Positions 53,201-63,322 of a stretch of DNA of 64,000 nt are shown in pieces (position 1 is the first letter of the stretch; every line of letters begins with the position of its first letter). The notes under the pieces were generated by a model. The model ran no database searches. It saw nothing but the letters and a program-made list of their open reading frames with translations, and had not been told where the DNA came from. Origin of the DNA: Synaphobranchus kaupii (taxonomy: Eukaryota > Chordata > Actinopteri > Anguilliformes > Synaphobranchidae); contig CM056377.1 of the NCBI GenBank assembly GCA_029718625.1, forward strand, positions 110,594,407-110,658,406. Reading direction: 5' to 3'. A program made the position numbers and the translations under genes.

Positions 53201-56200
53201 CTTCAGGACTGGAGTATGGGACCCCTGCAGAAACCAGCAGAGACTGCGGCCCTTCAGGACTGGAGTATGAGACCCCTGCAGAAACCAGCAGAGACTGTGG
53301 CCCTTCAGGACTGGAGTATGAGACCCCTGCAAAAACCAGCAGAGACTGCGGCCCTTCAGGACTGGAGTATGAGACCCCTGCAGAAACCAGCAGAGACTGT
53401 GGCCCTTCAGGACTGGAGTATGAGACCCCTGCAAAAACCAGCAGAGACTGCGGCCCTTCAGGACTGGAGTATGAGACCCCTGTTTTTGTGTCTTTTCCAA
53501 GTGATTTTTTTGAGTGAATGAACAATTTGTTTTTGTCTTGATGGTTCAATCCAAGATTGTATTGATGTTCCTGAAAAATGTATGTGAACAAATTTTTTAA
53601 AGAGCATAGTGTGAAACCTCAACAGTGAGTTGTATCTATACGTTTGCAAAATGGGGTGCAAGGTCCATGGAACATGCAAAAATATTGGAAAAATAGTTTT
53701 GGTCTGGCAGAGAGAAGGACTCGCAGGTGTATAAAATGTGTCAATGACTGCAGTTACGATAAATATTTCAGAACCCAATGGGGTTGTGAACCAAAGGCAT
53801 TTTTTAAAGATTTTGTATAAATTTGAGAGAAATATTCATGATCTGGAATGGATGAGACTCAGCATTCATCTTGAGGCTATGAAAAGATGGAACTGAAAAT
53901 TTAGTCTAAAACTGACATATGGTTTGCTGTACAATGTGATACACTATGCCACAATGAATAATGAGTGGTAGGCCTCTATAAAGGCATAATTAGTAGTAAT
54001 TGCTTCATAATATTAATCTTAGAACAGTGCTTTCCCATTTATTTTTCATCATGAGACATCTCCAGATTCACTGTTTCAAACGCATGAAATTGATGTACTA
54101 AGCAATAAACTATGCATGATTTCCTTGCATAGTTTCTAAATTACACTGATTTATTTATTGGGTGTAAGTACACTATGAAATCCCCTTTTCTAGTTATGTT
54201 ATATATTATTTTACATGTCTCCTCCCAGCAGTGAAAAAACTGTCCACAGTAAGATCCGCTGAAAAACACTTCATTGAGCACAGGTTCAAGCAGATAGGCA
54301 TGAACTTATTTAAATGATGGGTCTCCATATGGAACCGGCTTTACTCACTTTACCTTTTTGCGTGAAATTAACAAGAACATTGTTGTTTTCTGTGGAAAAT
54401 ATATATCATCGTGCTCTTTGAACAAGGGAAACCATGTTCTAAATTCAAGAAAACTTCAAAACTTTGAGATTTCATATTTTCAGCAGTGATAGTTAAACAA
54501 CATCTCAGAAGGACAACAAAAATAAGTCATTCAACATATTTACTATTGAAGTCTGAGAGGAAAGGGGCACTTTCAATCTTGTAAATCTATTCTCAGCATC
54601 ATTAAAGACTGTCTGTTTGCGTTATGTAATCAGTCACATGTAAGGAAAACAATTTTTTTCCTAGCTTCCCACTCACAGAACAAAATGTCCCAAAGATGCC
54701 AGAGCTACAGTTCAAATTCACTGCTAAAAAAAACATGCATACAGTTATGAAAATGGACCAATTTCAAGATAGTGAATTCAGTTACATATCATTTTTAAAT
54801 GCAAGCACTTCATATACATTTTGAATATCATAACATCAAAGCCAATAATGGGTCCCAGTTTTGAGGCTGGCATGAGAAGACTAGAATGAAAAGAATAAGA
54901 CTTCGCTGTTTCACTGGCTGTGTGTGTAAAATGCTATAAAAGCCCTCATCTGCAACAGCAGTGATTGGAGATATCAGTTTCATACTCACTTCTGAACAGC
55001 TCATTAAATCAACCCTTGAAAAGCTAAAAATGTCTGAAGCAGGGGAGAATTGGGAAAATAAGCACTAATTGAGGATTATGGCTGCATCTTCCTGAGTCAC
55101 ACAGGGCTGAGGTCAAAGTTGACCCCTGGGGATATGAGGCACATGACGTCTGGAAAAACTGTTCACTTTACAGTGTGTTTCACGAAACATGTTCTGCCCC
55201 CGTCCACCCCCCTCCCCCCAAATCTGTCCTAGAATCGATGCAGTAATGAGCAATTTTTAAAAAATCAAACCGACAGTAAATTATTATAACTGCATTTTTA
55301 ATGGCTGCTCTGATGTCATTTGCAGGCCACTCAAATCTGATCAGTTGACCTTGGAGGAACATCTGTTAGCTGAAAGGGCGACTAGCCTGATTATTAGCGT
55401 CAGTTAGTCTTCATTACAACAGGATGTGGCCCTGCTGTGCATTTTCACTGCGAGGGCAGAGTTCCCAGCATGCCCTGCTATATTTTACCGCTGTCCAAGA
55501 CATTTCTCTGTGCACTTTCATACTTAGTGACAGTACGACAGCAGTCGCAACAGCAGGTGAGACACAAATAGTGGAGTTAGAAAACCTAGCTTTAATAGAT
55601 AATTATTCTGAACATGTGTTTTATTGTGATGTGTCTATTTAAATAGGGATCACATTTGAGTAGACTTTTTTTTCACTTGAACGAACCCAATATGGTAGAT
55701 TTGCCATAGTGCATTCAATATGAAATTACTTTAATGTTAAAAAAAAAAACAATCGGCTGAGTTAAAAATCCATCTCCAATCTCTTCTCTGATATAATGAA
55801 ATAATGTAATATAACCATAATTTTCATCGTTATGATGAAATTATGGGAAGTGCATAAAAGTAATGTTGTCACACAAGACGATTATATAGGATAGAATCAC
55901 CTGCGGATTGGTGGTCCTTAATGAAACTCAACAGTTTATAAGTGTACAGAAGACACAGAAGGATGTGCATCATTATCAATTCAATTCTCTAGAATGTTCC
56001 ATTAAGCAGCCTCTCCTTCGTCCACCCCACACCCGACTCCCACCAGGCTCTATTCCCCTCGGCTACGTTTATACCAGTACTTTCACTAAGACAAACCAAG
56101 TCCGAAATGCCAAACAAACATCTTTAATAACATTTTCCCTTGAGAATCGAAACTCAGCAAACCCTCAAAGCATTCCACACTGAAATCAAATTAGCTTCAA

Positions 56201-59200
56201 GAGGAATTTTTCTCAGAGTTAAAAAAACGTTTTCTTGCTGCCAACCGTTTTCATTGTAGGAGGTTTCTTCAAATGGCCATTCACTAAACAATATTCAGTA
56301 CGGGATTACAAATATTGCATCTTGCAAGAAAATAAGTCTTGCAATTACGTTTTTCCAGGAGGTGGATGTATTTTAGATTTGCTTATGAAACATAAACATG
56401 TGATAAAAATGGAGATTGGTTGCCATTGGTGAAAAGAAGCACTTGATCATTTCCTCTTTTCCATCTTTTTGAAAATATCTGACTCAAGGAAGAAAATAAC
56501 GTAGATTCTGGCAAGTGAAGTCAAAGTAATCCTATGCCACATTTTCTGAAAACCCATGCATTAAGAACATTTTGAAAGTATTGAATATTTCTTTTCAATG
56601 TGATATCTGACAATATCCGATTTGAAGGACATTAGCCATAAAGTGCTTATCTTCAAAATAGACTTCTCTTGGGATTATCTTGTCTGTATAAATAATTAAT
56701 TTATCATACCTTCCCATAAGTCACTGGTAAAATGCCCACACCAGAGATTCATGCGAGCTTTGCATGGTAGGATACTTCAAGTCTATTTATACATTGAAGT
56801 GACAAATTTGTAAACAATCCCACATTAATGCGTCATCATTTGGATGGAAGCCTTGTGGTTAAAAATTATCATTTTCACAAAGCCGGAGGTTATATGGCAG
56901 CAACGTCCATGTCCCTGGAGAGCAGAGCAGAGGTCTGCATCGAGTGAACATCTGGCTCTCCTAATGAGAAAGGACGCAGCTGTTCTCTGCATGTGCCTTG
57001 AGCCAAAGAATGGCGGTGGCTTCTCAAACTAATCGCTAACGTGGTCCACCTGCTTAGTCAAAGAGACAAACTGAGTCTTTTTCAGTCCTGCAAACATTAC
57101 ACTTTCCAAGCTATTAAGGTATTACTGTTGCTATTACTGTACAAAAACTGTTTTTCAGTCAATCATTAACAGAAACATTGTAAATGAGGTAGCTCTAAAA
57201 CGAAGTAACTGATCCGTGAGTAGCTATAGCTCCCCTGTAGTACCGTGTGGCCCCGAGTCAATAAACGTGATAAGAGCGCAGGGTCCTTGTCATCTTTTAT
57301 TCATTTCAAATACTGGACTGGCTAGATACACAAAGCCTTTCTTCAACACCAAGGAGGTGGGTGGGAGTTCAAGCTAATCCAGTGGGTGTCCAAGGAACAG
57401 TGTTTGATAGGCTTGTCCTAAATCATTTGAGGCATCTCACAATTCTTTTTCTTAGCAATGACATGCGGCGGAAATTGACTATAGACTAAAAATATACTGC
57501 ATTCAGTGATTCAAGCCTTTGTTCTAATCTTAGAAGTTTGCTCACTAGAAACCAGGTTCATTTTTCTGTTGTCAAAGCATTTCCTGTCTACTCTCAATGC
57601 TGCAGTAAGACGCAACGTAAGGAAGGACGTATAAGGACATACTTACTATAATGAAAAAGGGAGTAAGGTTTCTATTCCATTCCAATTGAGGGGGCTTACT
57701 TAACTGCTATACACACCCATATGCCTTCCTCTCATCAGCTATTTATATTAATATATGAATAATAATTAATTATTTGTGCTGCCTCAATATATCCTACATA
57801 CACTTCTCTCTGTATGCAGTGACAGCCATACCTAGCCACATACAGTGGCAGGGCTGAGGGAGATTGCAGTTGCAATTTATTGGTTTGGAATTGAAAGAGA
57901 CAGACCAGATACTGCACATCTCCAACAGTTTTCAGATTAAATTTCCTTTGTGATCAGAAAACGTGGTTTAACAAAGAAACTGGCTGAGAATTCTATTGTA
58001 TTACACTGCAATGTCCAGACATTAATGCGTGCAAATAAATGTACTTATATATACTGTATATATACAGTGCCCTCCACTATTATTGGCAACCCTGGTAAAG
58101 ATGAGTACAAAGGGTTATAAAAAATTGGTGCCAATAATAGTGGAGGGCACTGTATATATACTTACATTTACATTTCTTTATATTTGATGTACATATCTAT
58201 TGTGACATCAATTTTCAATTGGTTCAAGTCTATATAGAGATACATTACTCTAGTGTCAATTCAAGTGCAAATTCTCAGATAAAATAATTCCCATAATTCA
58301 TATACTGTATGTGCATCATTAATGGTTAAGCAAATCTATTTAGAATGTTCTTAAGTAACCATATAGACTTCTAATGTGAACAAGAAGTATAATTACTTGA
58401 CATGTAACTACAGTTAGTCTATTTAGCCACTATAGCCTCTAGTATTCTGTGTGTATCACTGTCAGAACAATGTTACCACAATTATAAATCACATATACAA
58501 TCTGGCTCCAAGAGGGTATGGCAGCTGATCATGACCTAAAATGGACTAAGACACCAAATTCAACAATAGTGAGGTGATTTAAACCAATTATTTGTCTAAG
58601 ACCAGAGCAAGGCACAGGTGTTTTTAGAGCAATGGTCTCAGCCAGTTTCGTTTCAGAAATGAGAAAGGAAATCTCCCACAGATACACACACATGAGGGGG
58701 ATGAGGACTGAACGGCAGGGTAAATCCATGCTGGCTCAGGCAGTTGGCGCAGGTGCTACACTTGCCCCTGGAACTAAACACCTGTATATGCCCTGCCGTG
58801 ACACCCCGGACATACAGCATAGCCAGCATTCTGGCACCAGTGGCCCCCTCTCTCACACACCCAGAGAGCTGCTCAAACACGACACATCTACCTTGCCCCT
58901 GGTAGGGACTCTTGATTCACTCCAATATGATTTCAATTTAAAAAAAAAAATATATATATTTTATTTTTTAAAATATTTAACAATTTATTTGTGATTCCTG
59001 TTTGTAGTTTATTTCTCTCCCACTCATTTGATCCGCTATCAGTCGCTCACATCTTTATTTAACCTGCTGCATTCCCTGCTGTGTCGCATCAAAGGCGACA
59101 CTTCAATGGGCAAGCAACAGCTCTTATGTGAAAGATATAAAAATTCTGCTGACTCACTCACCAGGGAACAGCTTTCATTTTCTTAGTTAATGAAACACAA

Positions 59201-60531
59201 TACATGACGAAGTAATTATAGCTACACGTATTGTTTATTCAAAATATGAATGATACAAAATCGTAATTTGGATAGGATTCCATTTGTTTGTGCTCAGAAT
59301 AAGAACCAGCCCAAACAGTCCGTAATGAGATTTGTAAGGAGCTGTTTCTATTGGTGTGATGAGTCCTGTTGTAAAGGGCCTCTTCTTGGTGGTAGGAGCA
59401 AGGGGAATTAAATTAGCGTGGTAAGTGACTGAAAAAGCCCAGTGGTGAAGTTCACTAATTATTCACTCCTATTCAGCTGTGTGAATTCAGAGTACAGGCC
59501 GATTATTTATTCACTTTTAAAGAGCTGAATGTCTCTTTGGCTCAGAGGGCAATCACAGAAGCTGTAACACTTTAAAAAGACTTAGATGAAAGCAGCTGAC
59601 TAAATAGGAGAATCAGAGATGTTACTCCTAAAAAAATATATTTTGCATGTTTTTACACTATTATGTAAATTATAGTGTTTGCTTAAAGCTCAGTACATTT
59701 TAATAGATTTTTTAAATCTGCTGTGTGTATAGTGTGTAGAGTTCTTACCTGATAAAATGTGTTAAATTACACCAGTTCTGAGGATCCACTAGCTTCATAT
59801 CACTCTTGAACACCTCCCCACATTTCTCCATTTCCAACAGAAGTATAGTCTCATTGCAAATATCCATCCTGGGCCGCACTGTGGCCTTGGTGTTTATATT
59901 CTCTGTTGCTGGGATGCAGAAGAAAAATAATATTTAATTGTTCGATAATATTCAATGTTAAGTGCACACTGATAGAGACTTAATAAAAATATCAAAAATC
60001 AATAAATGTTTATGATGATAGGATTCAAAATGAATACTAAACCCCAAAATGGATTGAAGGTTCACCCTAAATCTGACAAACCAAATTTTGGTGGGAATCA
60101 CAGAAACAAAAATCACAGATACAAAAACAAATCTAGTAAATGCATGGAATTTCTTCATTCTGAGGTAGGTGAACTTTCCTAAATATAAGCTCTTTGGAGA
60201 TTTATTTGTTCTTAATCAAGATAATGGCCATGATTTAATCAACATTTGTACTTGAATTTGGCTGAGGATTAAATGAGGGTGTTCACAGTTTGGCAAAGCC
60301 CGCAATCATCTAAATTAACTTGTCAAACTCTATGTGAAGAAAACAAATCTATTGGATTCATTTGTAAGTCAAAATAGCCAGTGTCACAACTTGTTTGACC
60401 CAAAACCAAAATGGCAACAAAGGCTTTCCTTTTAAGAAACCCTTAACTCTCACATAGTTTAGAAGATGCTAGAATTATCATGTGGAAGAAATATCTCTTA
60501 CCTGACAGCCCACTTGACATTAAGGTGTTCA
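49995..60531 (-). CDS. ramp3: Receptor activity-modifying protein 3 (5' exon not found)
   Basis: Single-pass type I membrane accessory protein. Members of this family bind class B GPCRs (calcitonin-receptor-like and calcitonin receptors), carry them to the cell surface and set ligand choice; RAMP3 gives adrenomedullin/amylin responsiveness. Three spliced pieces are visible: 60502-60531, 59749-59908 and 49995-50250, all with GT-AG borders and matching phases (1, then 2). Together they encode about 148 residues, as expected for a RAMP lacking its signal peptide. Six ectodomain cysteines are present (contexts ICNET, EKCGE, NWCNL, STCTE, IGCYW, SNCT). N-glycosylation sequons are NET, NLT and NCT. 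CYWPNPL, a QFFSNCT block and DPPDD before the membrane segment (ILILIPVVLTLAMIALVVW) favour RAMP3 over RAMP1 or RAMP2. The tail is CSKRSDILA. The start codon and most of the signal peptide are not placed. Family assignment is strong; the paralogue call is by recalled similarity, not a tree. Confidence 0.9.
52240..52430 (-). pseudogene. LINE reverse-transcriptase fragment inside the RAMP3 intron
   Basis: The minus frame includes STTCPLDVIPTRLLNGVL and SLFSGPLPSCFKHAVVLPLL, the N-terminal RT block of fish Rex/CR1/L2-clade LINEs (PLD-IP--LL ... G--P--FK-A-V-PLLKK). The frame then becomes unrelated. It is a short internal relic in the same strand as RAMP3. Confidence 0.8.
52551..52590. repeat. 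Short palindrome from MITE ends
   Basis: GGTCTCATACTCCAG and its exact inverse CTGGAGTATGAGACC are separated by 10 nt (CCCTTCAGGA). The right arm is the same sequence that recurs in every unit of the minisatellite 300 nt away. It looks like a MITE reduced to its two ends. Confidence 0.85.
52625..52731 (+). repeat. 107-bp direct repeat, copy 1
   Basis: From AATGAATAATGAGTGGTAGG to a CATTATGAGACAT end; matches 53953-54059 with about two differences. Confidence 0.95.
52742..52915. mobile_element. MITE-like element next to the minisatellite
   Basis: The left part TCTCACACTCAAATCCAGCC, then GTGTCTGCTGGTTTTTG, and the right part CAAAAACCAGCAGAGCCCTT, CAGGACTGGAGTATGAGA form an imperfect inverted repeat of about 35 nt. 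The minisatellite is an expansion of its right end. Related to the copy at 11470-11612. Confidence 0.7.
52881..53485 (+). repeat. 51-bp minisatellite, 12 copies, dimeric higher order
   Basis: GACTGGAGTATGAGACC occurs at 52901 and every 51 nt to 53462 (12 times), linked by CCTGCAGAAACCAGCAGAGA and a CTGYGGCCCTTCAG join. Variant sites (TATGAGACC/TATGGGACC, GCAGAAACC/GCAAAAACC, CTGTGG/CTGCGG) tend to alternate, giving a 102-bp dimer. Because 51 is a multiple of three, long frames of 200-238 codons exist on both strands; these are artefacts, not proteins. Confidence 0.97.
53953..54059 (+). repeat. 107-bp direct repeat, copy 2
   Basis: Second copy of 52625-52731, 1328 nt downstream in the same orientation. 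Confidence 0.95.
58065..58152. mobile_element. 88-bp Tc1 solo element (ends only)
   Basis: CAGTGCCCTCCACTATTATT at the left and its inverse AATAATAGTGGAGGGCACTG at the right, with TA on both sides as target duplication. The middle keeps CCCTGGTAAAGATGAGTACA and GGGTTATAAAAAATTGG from the inner left terminus. Everything coding is deleted. Confidence 0.9.
59749..59908 (-). CDS. ramp3: RAMP3 internal exon (first half of ectodomain)
   Basis: A 160-nt exon between acceptor TTCTGCATCCCAG and donor CAG|GTAAGA on the minus strand. It enters in phase 1 and leaves in phase 2, which fits the terminal exon exactly. It encodes the helical N-terminal part of the ectodomain, with cysteines in ICNET, EKCGE and NWCNL. 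That spacing is typical of RAMP1 and RAMP3, which have six cysteines, rather than RAMP2, which has four. A polar 15-residue leader (TENINTKATVRPRMD) precedes the first cysteine and is longer than I recall for mammalian RAMP3. Confidence 0.9.
60502..60531 (-). CDS. ramp3: Predicted 30-nt RAMP3 microexon
   Basis: On the minus strand, TTTGTCTTTCAG is followed by 30 nt and then a strong donor, CAG|GTAAGA. Thirty nucleotides keep the frame. Read in phase 1 it gives NTLMSSGLS and joins the next exon through a GCA codon with no stop. It would add about ten polar residues between the signal peptide and the first cysteine. It sits 593 nt upstream of the next exon. Skipping it would also keep the frame, so it could be alternatively spliced. 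The prediction rests on splice signals and phase only. Confidence 0.6.
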
Positions 60532-63300
60532 CTGAAAGACAAAAGACCACAGTCTATCGGTAACCATGACAACAACAGTGACACTATTTGACATCAGGCA
60601 TCGGACACCTGTACTGTCTCATTACAAACCCATGGCAAAAAAAGGGCAAACATAATGCAGTATTACAAGAGTTAAAATAACCTTTTGAAATATTTTGTGC
60701 AAATACTGACCATTACTGAGACATTTTCTTCTTATTAACAACCAACCATTTTCAAACAAACATATATGAGAAAAAGAACTTTCCCAGGTTAAAAAACCAT
60801 TCAGATTTGAATTAAGTGTAATAAAATAAATCCAATAGTAAATAGAAACACTGCTTTGGGGATGACCTGTTTTCAAATCAAGGCAGTCTAAATTCAGTTA
60901 GGATAAACAGTGCTTCCCTGATGGGATATTGATGGCCAGTCACTGGTGACAGACACACAATAAAGCCGGGTTATACACTCTATAAATAGCAGACAGTATT
61001 TCAGTAGATTAAATGCTGGGAGTAATTGTTGTCCCCATGTCACTGCCTGCAGCCCCACGTCACTGTTCTCTCGTGACGGGGTATCAGTCAAACTCTCAGA
61101 CCCCCCCCCCCCTTAGGGCATGATGAATATTTACTTTGTCCTCTGCCTTGGGTTACTTTGTGTAGTGTGTGGTCATGAATACTAATGTCACTTTGAATTT
61201 CATCCCCACCAGGAAGCCCAGGCTGTAATTCGCTTTGCAATAATTCAGCTAACTCCCCAACACACAACAAGGAAAGGGACCAGCATGAAGCTCTGGGATC
61301 AGCCTCGCATGGAGTGTGTGACACCGTGACTGAAAACAGCTGAACCAACACCAGAAATCCCTGACAAACATGTACGTGCGCTTCCATCCTTATGCAGGGC
61401 TGGAACAATGAAATTGCTGCGATACGATCAACGATAAGGCCCGCGCCTTACGAGACGTTCCGATTTCAGCATTGGGAATAGCTCAATTCCGGTCAGAAGA
61501 GGAATGAGAGGGCACAAAGGACTGAAAGAAGACCCAAAAAAAAAGCATGATCCTGAGTGTCACGCTCACGCCGTTGTTCATTTAAGCCCACAGGGGAACG
61601 ACTGTTATTTTGTGACACACTAAATATAGCAATTTCCTGCATCAGGATACAGAAATGTTCAAAGCCAAAAGGCTGAGATTGTGCACTTTGATAAGTTCAA
61701 ACGCCGGGACGGCGGGGACCAAGGTAACGAGGACCGTTTTGCGAAATGTTCCAACTTTTTTTTTCTTTCAGAAATCTCCTTTCTTCCCGCCTTTAGAAAA
61801 ACGTCTCTCCCACTTAAATCACTTAAACACAGTGAGCTTTACTTGGAATCTGAGTCGTGGGAAGCTCTGGAGAGCGGGGGAGAAAATACTGTTTTCAAAG
61901 AGAGCAAGGGTCATTTGTGCTTTCACATGTATGATGTCTCTGTGACTGAGTTATTAGGTGAAGGATAATTGGGTTGGTAAGAGAATATCCTAACCACCAA
62001 TCACCAGTTATGAAGTCACAGCAAGACAACAGTTAAATATGAAATCAGCTCTGAAGTTCATCATCATGGTGACACACACTAATATTATATTCTGTGTGTA
62101 TTTTGTTGTTTATTTCTATTGTAGAAGAGATTTCTGTCTTTGTGAGACTTGTTTATATAAAGGTTAGATGTATAAAATCATGACCTTAAATGTACAAGAA
62201 AAAGAGCTTTTCTGGGAACAGATGAAATTGTAAAATGTCAATATTTCCTATATATTCACATTAGGATTGTGCCGCATTTTCACGATTCATTTTCACATTT
62301 CATACTGTATTACTGATGATCCTGTACAACCTAATGGAAGGTGACAAACTAATAGAAGCTCAATGGATACATGTGATCTACCTTGCAGGAAAAGAGGTTT
62401 GTTCACACGGGATGGCTAGCAGCAGGTAGGGTGTGCAGATAATTGCATTTACCAATTAACCAATGACAAGCATACATTATGATAAGGCCCAGAAATAATG
62501 ACAAGGAACACAAAGAAAACATAATATTTGTGTTATAGGTCTGAGTAATGTTCACAGACAGTTTGCAAAAATAAAGAAAAGAAAGAGACAAAGAAAAATA
62601 AACCACTTGACAATCTGAAGATAAATCTCTCTCTCTCTCTCTCTCTCTCTGTACTTCTCCTCCATCTCCTTTATTTGTATACATTTTCATTAGTACAGCA
62701 CAAAGGTCTTCACAAAAGTAAAACAACATGAGATAACAGTGACAGTGACATAGGACTGTTTCTACATCATTAAAAAAAACAAAAAACATTGGTGACTCAT
62801 GCCTGGATTCAATTACCTTTTTCCCCCCTTACTTTGACTCTCAAATAGATGCAAACAGTGAGTTCTTCAATCACAGAAATGAAAATAACGATGTTTGCGT
62901 TGAAAGCAATTACATCAGAGTAAGAGCCAGAGTTTCAGACATTCACTGATTGAATCCAGGTCTCAGCTCAAAGTATGTATCGTATGATATTGAGCATTTT
63001 CAGTGACTGCCATTTCATTTCACACAATGGGGATTTTAATGGCATTCAGAAGGGAACATCTAAGATTTTTGAAAAATAACTCACAAGCAGCTTTTATTAT
63101 TGTATTTTGTATATTTGAATAATGAGTTTTCCCATTATCACTCTGAGCATGGGCCAATAGCATGGTGTAGAACAGACAACATGAACCCTACACCACAGAC
63201 TTTTGTTACTCCTACATTTTGATCAATTATTTAATTAATTATGTAAGAAGACTATTCTGCCTGTGAATAAACAGGTGCCACAGCTTCGATACCCTTACAG
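60532..63300. promoter_or_regulatory. Upstream RAMP3 region; CpG-richer stretch 61.4-61.8 kb
   Basis: CpG dinucleotides cluster at 61415-61465 and 61695-61750, unlike the CpG-poor surroundings, and could mark the RAMP3 promoter or first exon. On the minus strand a TATATTTA box lies near 61625. An ATG about 50 nt further on (near 61592) opens a 32-codon frame with a signal-peptide-like core (MLFFWVFFQSFV). It has no phase-1 donor, so it cannot be spliced to the microexon as written. A second hydrophobic ATG frame starts near 61387 (GFLVLVQLFSV) and also lacks a convincing donor. The assignment stays open. Confidence 0.25.
62625..62650 (+). repeat. (CT)n microsatellite
   Basis: About 13 perfect CT copies. 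Confidence 0.95.
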
Positions 63301-63322
63301 AAATTGAACATGCTGAAATATA

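Larger units (their letters stand above)
50251..59748 (-). other. ramp3: RAMP3 intron, about 9.5 kb, with repeats
   Basis: Bounded by donor GTAAGA (59748 side) and acceptor TTTCATAG (50251 side) on the minus strand. It contains a LINE reverse-transcriptase fragment, a MITE, a 51-bp minisatellite, a 107-bp duplication and an 88-bp Tc1 solo element, all listed separately. The rest (50.25-52.2, 54.1-58.0 and 58.2-59.7 kb) is AT-rich unique-looking sequence with only short chance reading frames. Confidence 0.85.

Noticed and set aside
52841..53591. Frames of 203-238 codons on both strands, the longest in the window after one other
   Set aside because: The 51-bp minisatellite is a multiple of three, so all frames stay open; the unit is a MITE end and not coding.
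61088..61408. 106-codon minus frame with a hydrophobic start, as RAMP3 exon 1
   Set aside because: Only weak phase-1 donors exist and it would add extra cysteines before the ectodomain; kept only as a low-probability option.
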